This document shows positions 4,937 to 12,233 of a stretch of DNA of 23,586 bases, in pieces (the stretch's first letter is position 1; each line of letters opens with the position of its first letter). Below the pieces are notes generated by a model. It ran no database searches. It saw only the letters and a program-made list of their open reading frames with translations, and was not told the DNA's origin. This stretch comes from a virus: positions 1 through 23,586 of the IMG/VR virus record IMGVR_UViG_3300031787_000851; one strand, 5' to 3'. The position numbers and the translations under genes were made by a program.

Positions 4937-7205
4937 CGGAAAGCGCAAGGCCGGTGCCGGTGCCATAGGCCGCGCCAGTGCCGGGGTCGCCAGCAACAGC
5001 GCCGCCGCCCGTTCCGATAATCCCGCCAGCGCCCGCAGCGCCCAGAACAAGACGCCCAGCGGTCCCGCTGTCTGGAACCTTGTTAGGCAGGACCGCTTGC
5101 CCAGCCTCGCCAAATTCGCGGAACTGGCGAGGGCCTGAAGCGGCGCTCATTGCGCCTTCATACTTCTTTGCATTGGCCGCATCGGCGGTGTTAAGCTGGG
5201 CCGGGGTAAACATGCTATCGGGCTGGTTCTTACCCTTCAGCGTAGCGTCGGCCAAGATTGAAACCCTGCGGTAAGCCTGCTTGGCGGCGTTATACTTCGG
5301 CACAACGTCGGGCGCTTGCCGCTTGAACAAGCCGAAAACGGCATTCTCGGTGCTGTCAATTGCCTCGCCAATCTTCTTGTAGAACGCTGGCTCTGACTTC
5401 TTGTATGCCGCCTTCAAGTTCCGCAGTTCCTGGCTGATGATCTGCATTTCCTCGCCGGTCAGGTTGTTCTTGCCCTGCTGCATATGCGGGCCAAGAATGT
5501 CCGCTACCTGTTCCGACAGTTCGGGGCCGACGCGGCGGATTGCCATAACCTTGGTCGTGGCCTGCGTCATTTCGTTCGCAAAGGATGCGTCGGCCTGAAC
5601 CGAGCGGCCAGCCAGTGCATCCTGGAAAGCCTGCTGCACCTTCGCTTGCGCATTGGCGACAGCATCCTGCCCCACTTCGCCGTTAAGCTTCTGACCGATA
5701 GGCTCAAGCGCCTTGTCAAAGGCTTTGGCGTTGAAGTTCTGGACGGTCTTGGCGCGGGCGGCGTTGACGGAATCGCCCACAACCGGAAGCCCGGATAGCC
5801 GGTCCTCTACGCCCTTTACTGCTGCGCCGACACGGCCAGATTGGCCATACGTCTGTCCAACGGTCAGGTCGCCGACCTCATTCATCATTTGGCGCGTGGC
5901 TGGATCGCGGACGCCACGTGCCAGAGCGTTGACGCCCTGCCCTGCAGCGCGGCCAGCAGCATTGCCGCCAGCAGCAAGCGCCGCGCCAAACAGGGCATTT
6001 GTGCCACGGTTCTGACCGGGGTTGTCGGCCATCCCCGCGCCATTTGCCGCGCCGTAACCGGCATCAGCCGCGAACGAGCGGATGACGCCGCCAGGAGCGC
6101 CGAGGCGAGCCAGCATGGCCTCTCCAGCCAAAGACCCTATGACGCCGCCAGAAACTTCCCCCAGCGTGGTCGCTGTAGGGCTTTGCTGTGCGGCAAGGTC
6201 CATTGACAGGCGAGCGCGCTCCGGGTCGGCCTGAAGGTTGTCTAGGGTGTTACCCGAAAGGAACTGACCAGCGCCGATAGCATAGGCCCCCGGCGCACTT
6301 CCCCCAATAGCCGTGGCGGTGCGCTCAAAGTCGGAAACCGGCTCATAGCGATTTGCGGTAAACGGGTTCCAGCCCGGATTCTTGCGGGCATAGTCCAGCG
6401 TTTCAGCGTTCGGGATGATCGGTGCTGCGCCCTTCGATTGGGCATAGGCGCTAATCTCATCAATCGACCGGCCTGCATTGAGCATGGCAAACAGTTCGTT
6501 TGCAAGGTTCGGATCATTTACGGCCCGCATTCCGCCGCCTGCGGGGGCCATAGGTTGACTGCCTCCCCCGCTAGCGCCAGGCATACCGGGCTGCATCAGC
6601 GGCGGCGGTTCCTTGGCGGGGCTATCCTCTAGGCCCGTCCAGTTGGCCGGGGGAAGGCCAGCGGCTTTTCGATTGGCGTCAACACGCCCCCGAAGATTGC
6701 GCAACTTTTCTTCAATTGCCGCATCCCAATTGCCTGCCTGCGGCTTATTGGCTTCGGCAAACTGCTTGGCTTCAAAGTCTGACTGAGAACCGACACCCGG
6801 AACGCGGAAAGCCGCGAGGCCCTGATCGGCAAGACCAGAACCCGCCGAGTCGAAGCGGCCAGCCTCCGGGCCTACGCCATCAAGCAGACCAAAAGCGTTC
6901 CAGAGGCTTTCATCGCGAATGCCTGCGGCGTATAACTCTTGGACCCGGTTGATCTGCGGGACAATGCTTTCTAACGTTGCTATCCGGCTTGCGCCCTTGG
7001 GGTCTTCATCGCCACCCGGCATAGCCTTTACGTCGCCTTCAGAGCTTACCAAAACGCGAACGCCGTTGCGGACATCTTCGCGCCAAGTGGTCTTAGGCTC
7101 GTTCGGCTTATCGGGCTTCGGCGGTGCGCCATAGACCGGGCCAGAAGGCGCGCCAGTAGTAGGCTGCTGCCCGCTCCAATTCATTTCCCAAGGATTCTGT
7201 GCCAT
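4776..7205 (-). CDS. Large DNA ejection (internal virion) protein
   Basis: This 809-residue protein stands where P22 has its ejection proteins, just before the tailspike. Residues 1-235 are Pro/Gly-rich with short helical blocks. Residues about 290-440 are Gly/Ala-rich and hydrophobic (for example GGVIGSLAGEAML and AALAAGGNAAGRAAG), suited to membrane insertion. Residues about 440-700 are charged helices (LSEQVADILGPHMQQGKNN region). A second Gly/Ala-rich hydrophobic block follows at about 716-763. Proteins of this kind leave the virion ahead of the DNA and help form a channel through the envelope. Direct homology to P22 gp16 or gp20 cannot be claimed by eye. Its ATG overlaps the stop of the peptidase gene by one base (TAATG). 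Confidence 0.75.
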   Translation of the reverse strand: MAQNPWEMNWSGQQPTTGAPSGPVYGAPPKPDKPNEPKTTWREDVRNGVRVLVSSEGDVKAMPGGDEDPKGASRIATLESIVPQINRVQELYAAGIRDESLWNAFGLLDGVGPEAGRFDSAGSGLADQGLAAFRVPGVGSQSDFEAKQFAEANKPQAGNWDAAIEEKLRNLRGRVDANRKAAGLPPANWTGLEDSPAKEPPPLMQPGMPGASGGGSQPMAPAGGGMRAVNDPNLANELFAMLNAGRSIDEISAYAQSKGAAPIIPNAETLDYARKNPGWNPFTANRYEPVSDFERTATAIGGSAPGAYAIGAGQFLSGNTLDNLQADPERARLSMDLAAQQSPTATTLGEVSGGVIGSLAGEAMLARLGAPGGVIRSFAADAGYGAANGAGMADNPGQNRGTNALFGAALAAGGNAAGRAAGQGVNALARGVRDPATRQMMNEVGDLTVGQTYGQSGRVGAAVKGVEDRLSGLPVVGDSVNAARAKTVQNFNAKAFDKALEPIGQKLNGEVGQDAVANAQAKVQQAFQDALAGRSVQADASFANEMTQATTKVMAIRRVGPELSEQVADILGPHMQQGKNNLTGEEMQIISQELRNLKAAYKKSEPAFYKKIGEAIDSTENAVFGLFKRQAPDVVPKYNAAKQAYRRVSILADATLKGKNQPDSMFTPAQLNTADAANAKKYEGAMSAASGPRQFREFGEAGQAVLPNKVPDSGTAGRLVLGAAGAGGIIGTGGGAVAGDPGTGAAYGTGTGLALSAILLGAYSKAGQRVLTKPGRGSQRLADPRLQQLLGKIGAATGAASLPGTTPSQ

Positions 7206-7405
7206 TAACGCGGCTCCATGTGGACGTGATCGCCCTCGTTGATTACTTTTAGGTGCGGGTTCAGGCGGGCCAACTCAGCAGCATAAGCGGCCATGCTCAT
7301 ACCCTTGGGCGGGACGCTATCGCGGGCCTGTCCGGAAAGGTGATAGCTGTTCTTGACACCGCCCACTGCTTGATTGCGGGCAGGACTGCGCAGGGTGCTA
7401 GTCAC
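7205..7405 (-). CDS. Minimal M15-type murein peptidase, likely virion-associated
   Basis: This 66-residue protein matches the core of small D-Ala-D-Ala peptidases of the M15 group. RSPARNQAVGG is followed by YHLSGQARD, giving the zinc pattern H22-x6-D29, and then by EGDHVHMEP with E57, H60 and H62. The start is the GTG at 7405, after GGGGGA. The frame is open further upstream (to 7474), but that part overlaps the preceding gene. The product would cleave peptide cross-links in peptidoglycan. Its place between ejection-protein genes, far from the lysozyme, suggests local wall digestion during DNA entry. At 66 residues it is very short for the family, so it may work as an oligomer or with a virion partner. 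Confidence 0.85.
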   Translation of the reverse strand: MTSTLRSPARNQAVGGVKNSYHLSGQARDSVPPKGMSMAAYAAELARLNPHLKVINEGDHVHMEPR

Positions 7406-7422
7406 CTGTTCCCCCGGCAATC

Positions 7423-8355
7423 CTACTGCGCGAAAGGGCCATTGCCGCCGGGCTGGCCTCCTGCCGGTTCCCATGAATTGCGGTCGTTTGGATTGCCGCC
7501 TTTGAAGCGATAGCCGCCAACGACAGTGCCGGGAGCGGGGCCGCTGTTGACCGGAGCGCCAGCGGTAAAGCCCCCAGGATTAGGTGCAACAATCGTATTG
7601 GTCTGCCCGGTCATGGGGTTATAACCCGCGACACCGCCACCCTGAGTATAGGGGATGGTTTTTAGCGCCTCTGCCTCGATCCGCTTGCGCATCGCGTCGA
7701 TAAAGACCGGGCTGTTCGGATTGCGATGCTCTGGCGGAAGGGTAAGCATGACCTCCTTCGCCGTATTAGTCAGCATGTCCTTGCCTTCCGGCGTCTCTAT
7801 CGCGTCAACAATAAAGAGCTGAGTCTGCCGCCACTTTTCAAAATCAGGCGTTCCGGGCTGCGGCATTCCGTTCAAGGGGATGCCCAATTGTTGAGCCGCG
7901 CCGATAGCCTGCTGCGGGTCGGTCCCTGCCTGCTTGAGAAGCTGGCGGAAGGTCGCGGCCTGCTTCTGCTGCTCTTCACGCTGAAGCTTCGCCTGCTCCA
8001 CCTGCCGCTGCTGAAGCTGGCCAAACAACTGCGGATTATAGCGGGCGATGGTGGCCCAATCCTTGCCAATGTCGCGGTTGTGTTGATCGCCAATGCCGGG
8101 GGTCATGCCGCCCGGATTCATCGGAGGAAGCGGCAAGCCACCCGGTTGGCCTGGAACGGTCGGCGCACCCGTTGGCGCACCCATAGGCGCGGGCTGTCCG
8201 CCTGGAACGGATTGACCCGGAATTTGCCCGGTCAGGATGTTAGCCGTTGCCTTGCCCACGCGGCTGTCAACGATGTTCTGCCCGATCTGCTGGCCCATCG
8301 CAAAGTAAGCGAGGGGATTGTTGTTCTGGGCGGCACCGCCCCAATTGATCGCCAT
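7423..8355 (-). CDS. Ejection-module virion protein with coiled coil and C-terminal GGYRFKGG motif
   Basis: This 310-residue protein has a Pro/Gly/Gln-rich front (about 40-90), a helical Gln/Lys/Glu-rich coiled coil (about 112-140, QLQQRQVEQAKLQREEQQ), and a mixed middle. The end holds GGYRFKGGNPNDRNSW (near 280-295), a motif I recognise from phage internal or ejection proteins with the general form G-[YF]-[RK]-F-[KR]-G-G-x-P. It has no signal peptide. It follows the 282-residue ejection gene by 4 bases and its end lies just before the peptidase start. A role in the internal core or DNA injection apparatus is inferred from position and composition. The exact P22 counterpart is unclear. Confidence 0.65.
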   Translation of the reverse strand: MAINWGGAAQNNNPLAYFAMGQQIGQNIVDSRVGKATANILTGQIPGQSVPGGQPAPMGAPTGAPTVPGQPGGLPLPPMNPGGMTPGIGDQHNRDIGKDWATIARYNPQLFGQLQQRQVEQAKLQREEQQKQAATFRQLLKQAGTDPQQAIGAAQQLGIPLNGMPQPGTPDFEKWRQTQLFIVDAIETPEGKDMLTNTAKEVMLTLPPEHRNPNSPVFIDAMRKRIEAEALKTIPYTQGGGVAGYNPMTGQTNTIVAPNPGGFTAGAPVNSGPAPGTVVGGYRFKGGNPNDRNSWEPAGGQPGGNGPFAQ

Positions 8356-8359
8356 GTGT

Positions 8360-9208
8360 TTACCCCAGCTTCAGAAGGCCGCCGCCAAGCATCGAAAGCG
8401 CGTTGCCGAACGGGTTGGTTTTTGCGAGTGCGGCGTTCGCAAGGTTGTCGCCCTGCTGCATCTGGATATTCGCCAGATTGTTGCCGAGGCTCTGCGATAC
8501 ACCAGCTTGGGCCGATGCCGCCGAAAGGCCCTTATTGGCCTGCCCACCAAGCATGTTGAAGTAGTTGCCAAACTCGTTGCTGGCGAAGTTCTGGCCGTAT
8601 TCGGTTGCCGCCTTCATGGCCGCACCGGATTTGATCGTTCCCGCCCCTGCGTAGCCCGAATTAAGCGCGTTCATGCCCTCGCCAAGCCGGAACTGATAGC
8701 CGGTCGAATTGCGGAACTGGTCAAACGCGGCCCGCGCTGCATCGGGATTTGACGAAGCCGCAGTTGGTCCCGCCTGCATCTGCTGGCTCGGCAGCAAGCG
8801 GCCCTCGCCCTGCCCATACTGCCCGTAATGGAACTGGCCATAAGCGCCCATGTCGCCGCCGAACTGCCCGCCAACCCGGCCAAATTCGGCCATCAGGTCG
8901 GGATTGGAGCGGACGTAAGCCGCGTATGGATCGCCGCCCGCCATCTGGCCCATCTGTGCCGGTTGCGGATTGCCAAGCCCCAGCAAGGCGTTCATCTGGT
9001 TATTGGCCGCAAGGCCCGACGATTGCCACGGCGCAAGGGCCGCCGCGCTCTTGTCGTAGTTTTCCCGCAGGACCGCCGCAGACTGGTCGGCAGCGTATTG
9101 CGTGGCGTTTGCCGCCTTGCTTGCCGCCTTGTTCTGCGAAATGCCAGAGGCGACAGCCCCAGCACCGGCCAAGCCAATGCCGACCGCCGCAAGCGTTCCA
9201 ATTGCCAT
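8360..9208 (-). CDS. Ejection (DNA transfer) protein with N-terminal hydrophobic helix
   Basis: This 282-residue protein begins with a Gly/Ala hydrophobic helix (about 4-23). An Ala-rich charged helix (KAASKAANATQYAADQ) and the APWQSSGLAANNQMNALLGL block (about 59-78) follow, a layout typical of phage DNA-transfer proteins. Residues about 93-137 form an unusual Tyr/Gly block (YVRSNPDL, then FHYGQYGQGEGR) resembling a repeat unit of large bacterial secreted proteins. The rest is Gly/Asn/Ala-rich helix, with a hydrophobic tail (ALSMLGGGLLKLG). It should travel into the host with the DNA. The start ATG at 9208 lies 2 bases after the acetyltransferase stop. Confidence 0.75.
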   Translation of the reverse strand: MAIGTLAAVGIGLAGAGAVASGISQNKAASKAANATQYAADQSAAVLRENYDKSAAALAPWQSSGLAANNQMNALLGLGNPQPAQMGQMAGGDPYAAYVRSNPDLMAEFGRVGGQFGGDMGAYGQFHYGQYGQGEGRLLPSQQMQAGPTAASSNPDAARAAFDQFRNSTGYQFRLGEGMNALNSGYAGAGTIKSGAAMKAATEYGQNFASNEFGNYFNMLGGQANKGLSAASAQAGVSQSLGNNLANIQMQQGDNLANAALAKTNPFGNALSMLGGGLLKLG

Positions 9209-9210
9209 GT

Positions 9211-9657
9211 TTAAAGCCTCTTGATGTAAGAGTTTTCAGAAGCGCGATACCCGCGCCGTTCGTAAAGCTTGCCCATCCGGTCGCCGTTCAGGCGGGCCAG
9301 GGACTTCATTTGCCAAGTGGTGCAGCCGCGTTCCCGTGCGGCGTTTTCAAGCCCCACAAGCAGCTTCAGGCCGGTAGATTGCGGGGCCTTGTCGGATACC
9401 CACCAGAACAGCTCCTCACCGCTCAAGTGGTCGCGCTTGAAATAGACCGGCGAGACAATCCCGGCGCACATGCCGACAATCCCGCCGAAGTCAGCCACCA
9501 GAATGATCGCAAGGCCGGTGTCCATGAAAGCCCGCAATGAGGCTTCGCAATCGGCTTCGTCATATTCCAGAACGTCAGACCAACCAGCCCGGTCGAAAAA
9601 CGCCCGCCCCAGCCTTGCAATCTCCGGTAGATCGCTAGCCGTGGCGGGCCGGATCAT
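9211..9657 (-). CDS. GNAT-family N-acetyltransferase
   Basis: This 148-residue protein has the GNAT layout: N-terminal IRPATASDLPEIARLG (beta1-alpha1), strand IILVADFGGIVGMCAG (about 51-66), motif A strand EELFWWVSDK (81-90), the turn APQSTGLKLL leading into the pyrophosphate-binding helix, and motif B LYERRGY (131-137). The usual Q/R-x-x-G-x-G/A loop is degenerate, keeping one Gly (G96). It should transfer an acetyl group from acetyl-CoA to an amine; the target is unknown. It overlaps the preceding gene by 4 bases (ATGA) and sits inside the virion gene block. Acetyltransferases in this position occur in other short-tailed phages, so it may modify a virion or host protein. Confidence 0.88.
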   Translation of the reverse strand: MIRPATASDLPEIARLGRAFFDRAGWSDVLEYDEADCEASLRAFMDTGLAIILVADFGGIVGMCAGIVSPVYFKRDHLSGEELFWWVSDKAPQSTGLKLLVGLENAARERGCTTWQMKSLARLNGDRMGKLYERRGYRASENSYIKRL

Positions 9658-10259
9658 GGGATAATGCCGCCCACGCCCGGCGCGCCCACATAGTTGCCAT
9701 CGGTGTCAGGTGCCGCCGCCGCAGGGGTTGTCACCGAGCCGACCAGATGCCGGTCGCCAGTCTGCGCCGCCGTGGTTTCCGAGGTGGTCGTTTGATAGGT
9801 AACGGCCCCGCCAGCGCGTGAGGGCTGATCGTAATACACGTAATAGAAGGTCGAATAGGCCCGCCCGGTCAGGGTTGCGCCCGTCACCGCTACGCTTGTC
9901 CCGTCCCCATATACCCGCGTGTGGCCGCTAATCGTAATGCTGGTATCAGCCCCGGCGTCGGCTGCCGTAATGGTTGCGCCCGTAACGCCCGAATTAGCCA
10001 GCGCCGAATTAGCCGCTGCATCATCTGCCGCGCCCTGTGCTGCTACAGCCGCTGCATCTGCCGCCGCCGCCGCCGCATCCGCAACCGCCGCCGCTGCATT
10101 GGCCGCATCAGCCGCCGCTTGAGCTGCAATGACGCTGTTTAGCGCCTCCTCGATGGTCTGCATCGCGGTATCCCAGTTTTGATGGAATGCCGGGTGAGGC
10201 GTCCCGCCTTGCTCCACAATCGGAAACAGGCGTTGCATCCGGGGCAGTTTAATCGCCAT
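9654..10259 (-). CDS. Ala-rich coiled-coil virion protein in the tail-needle position
   Basis: This 201-residue protein has a short N-terminal module (RLFPIVEQGGTPHPAFHQNW, about 10-29) and a helix (about 31-45). A very Ala-rich stretch follows (about 45-90) with repeated AADAA units spaced like a coiled coil. The C-terminal half is Gly/Thr-rich and beta-like (about 90-201). Its place directly after the gp10-like gene is where P22 encodes its needle gp26, also a long coiled-coil trimer. A needle or small tail fibre is therefore my best guess; sequence homology is not visible. Its ATG overlaps the gp10-like stop by one base (TGATG). Confidence 0.7.
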   Translation of the reverse strand: MAIKLPRMQRLFPIVEQGGTPHPAFHQNWDTAMQTIEEALNSVIAAQAAADAANAAAAVADAAAAAADAAAVAAQGAADDAAANSALANSGVTGATITAADAGADTSITISGHTRVYGDGTSVAVTGATLTGRAYSTFYYVYYDQPSRAGGAVTYQTTTSETTAAQTGDRHLVGSVTTPAAAAPDTDGNYVGAPGVGGIIP

Positions 10260-11608
10260 CAGATGCCCCCGAAGCCTTCGTTGACCACCACATCAGAAAC
10301 GCGGAAGTCCACCGGGGCGGTCACGCGAAATTCAAGCAGCACACCGGGCCGCGATGCCATCCCGCAAGCCAGCCATTGCACCCGCTTGCGGTATTCGCCC
10401 TGTTCGCCAAGGGTGGCCGTGCGCCAGTTGCTCCAGGTCTTGCCCGCATTGCGCGATGAACGCATTTCAATTGTCGGGTTGGCATAGGTGCCGGTCAGAT
10501 AGCCCGTGGTGCCGGGGTTGGTCCGCAGGCTCACACTTGAAAGGATCAATCCGCCCGCTTCAAACGGCGCACCGGCCCTAAATCGGCGCTCTAACGTGGT
10601 GCCAATGTCTTCCCATGCCGCGCCCCATTCCAGCGTCTTGCCGTCAATGGATGAACCGAACACACCGCCCGAAAAGCACTGCGGCACAAAGTTGTCGGCT
10701 TCGGCGCTTTCAAACTGCGACCACAGCCGCGAGCGGTAGCTATAAACCCACGTTTCGGCGTCCAGCGTCAGGGCCAGAAACTCGGTGCCTTCAAGCTGGA
10801 ACGTCCAGAGACGAACGCTTGCCGAGGCTTCAATCTTGGCTTCCAGACCCGGCCCCGAAACAACCTGATCGGGGCTTTCAAGGCATACCTGGTTGGTATC
10901 GGAAACCCATGCAAAGGACGGGCCAAACAGCGTTGCACAGCCGGTCCCGCGAATGCCCTTGCGGTAAGTCCGGCCCTCTAGCACCTGAAACGGCAGGTCC
11001 GGATCGGAGGTGTTGGGCCAAAACTCGACTGTTTCACTTCCGAACAGGATCAGCGAGTCCGACCAGAACAGAATATCCTTGAGCCGGTCGGGCTGCTGTT
11101 CCGCCGTGGCGAACGATAGCGCGTCAATCGTGGTGGACAGGACGTCCGACCAGTAGAATTTCTCGGTATCGGCGCGAATTGCAACCAGGCGCGAACCGCC
11201 CACCACAACCTTCAGCACGTTTGCACTATCGGGGAACGACAGGGCGCTAAGGGTTGCCCCGTCATAGCCAAAAATCGAGCCGCCGCCCGCTGCAAACAGG
11301 TAATCCTCAAAGCCCGCCATAAAGAACGGGCCAGGTCCATTAACAGGGCCTAGCGAGGTGCTGGCGTTGTAAAAGGCATTCCCCGAAATGCCGTATAGGG
11401 TGCTGTCCAGAACCCCGTCGGCCTTGAACAGTGCTTTAACCGGGCCTGCGCCCATATCCACTTCGCGGTCAGACAGGCCGGGGCGCGACTGCAACGCAAT
11501 GCCGGTGGCCTCCGTAGGGGCTTGCTCGGCGAACATATTGACAACCGGAAGCTCCGGAAGGTCGCCGCGCGTCCGTTCCGTTGCGTTGGTGCCGAATTGC
11601 AGGCGCAT
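10259..11608 (-). CDS. P22 gp10-like packaged-DNA stabilisation (tail hub) protein
   Basis: This 449-residue protein resembles the P22 gp10 family, which forms part of the tail machine below the portal and keeps packaged DNA in. Supporting stretches are LPVVNMFAEQAP-type N-terminal sequence (about 20-31), SRPGLSD (41-47), and the segment FYWSDVLSTTIDALSFATAE (151-170) followed by LILFGSETVEFWPNT (186-200). Repeated short beta strands fit the beta-propeller-like body. Length is close to P22 gp10. It sits directly after the gp4-like gene, as in P22, with a one-base TGATG overlap. The call is strong from motif and order. Confidence 0.88.
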   Translation of the reverse strand: MRLQFGTNATERTRGDLPELPVVNMFAEQAPTEATGIALQSRPGLSDREVDMGAGPVKALFKADGVLDSTLYGISGNAFYNASTSLGPVNGPGPFFMAGFEDYLFAAGGGSIFGYDGATLSALSFPDSANVLKVVVGGSRLVAIRADTEKFYWSDVLSTTIDALSFATAEQQPDRLKDILFWSDSLILFGSETVEFWPNTSDPDLPFQVLEGRTYRKGIRGTGCATLFGPSFAWVSDTNQVCLESPDQVVSGPGLEAKIEASASVRLWTFQLEGTEFLALTLDAETWVYSYRSRLWSQFESAEADNFVPQCFSGGVFGSSIDGKTLEWGAAWEDIGTTLERRFRAGAPFEAGGLILSSVSLRTNPGTTGYLTGTYANPTIEMRSSRNAGKTWSNWRTATLGEQGEYRKRVQWLACGMASRPGVLLEFRVTAPVDFRVSDVVVNEGFGGI

Positions 11609-12231
11609 CAGTAATAGACCCCCGCCGCACGGTCTTCCGGCAGGTTCGCGGTCTTGATGAGCTGCATCCCGCGAAGGGCGTTTTGTGCGGTCTTGATGCT
11701 GATCGGCAGGTCATACAGGTCGGCAATCTCAAGAATGAGGTTGGCCTTGATCGCGCCTTGAAATTCCGGCTTGCAGTAGATCACCGAGGCTTCCACCAGC
11801 GGGAACGCGGCCCCTACATCGGCCCCGGTCCACTTCCACGACAGCAGCATATCGTTAAGCCGTTCGATGGCGTCCGACATGGCCGAGGCTTCCGGCGTTT
11901 CGTCCTTCCCATAGACCTTGCGCAGCGCAAATTCGCACACATCGCGCGCCGTCATGCCGGTCGCGTCAACGGCCACAATCGGCAGGTAAACCTTTTCGCT
12001 AAACTCCTCACCCTGATCGCTTACAGCGGTGAAGGTGAAGGTTGCGGTGGTGGCCGCCGTGCCTCCCGAAACAAACAGCACAACCGCGTTGTCGTCGATT
12101 GCCTCGCTGTCAATCGTCGCGCCGGAGGCGGAAACGGTATAGCTTGCCAGCCCGTCACCGGAGGCAAGCGCCGGGGTCCAGGAGTAGCGATAAACCGCTC
12201 CCGGTGCCTTGGCAGTCCAAGTCAATGCCAT
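11608..12231 (-). CDS. Ig-like domain fused to P22 gp4-like head-completion protein
   Basis: This 207-residue protein has two parts. Residues 1-88 are a beta-sandwich module starting MALTWTAKAPGAVYRYSW, with alternating hydrophobic strands (AVVLFVSGG, ATFTFTAV, VYLPIV); this module type is known on phage surface and neck proteins. Residues about 93-207 match the P22 gp4 family: TARDVCEFALRKVYG, ETPEASAMSDAIERLNDML, SWKW, and a helical end. In P22, gp4 binds under the portal after packaging and adds the gp10 hub. The following gene is gp10-like, which supports this. The N-terminal fusion lengthens the protein by about 40 residues over P22 gp4. Confidence 0.85.
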   Translation of the reverse strand: MALTWTAKAPGAVYRYSWTPALASGDGLASYTVSASGATIDSEAIDDNAVVLFVSGGTAATTATFTFTAVSDQGEEFSEKVYLPIVAVDATGMTARDVCEFALRKVYGKDETPEASAMSDAIERLNDMLLSWKWTGADVGAAFPLVEASVIYCKPEFQGAIKANLILEIADLYDLPISIKTAQNALRGMQLIKTANLPEDRAAGVYY

Positions 12232-12233
12232 GT

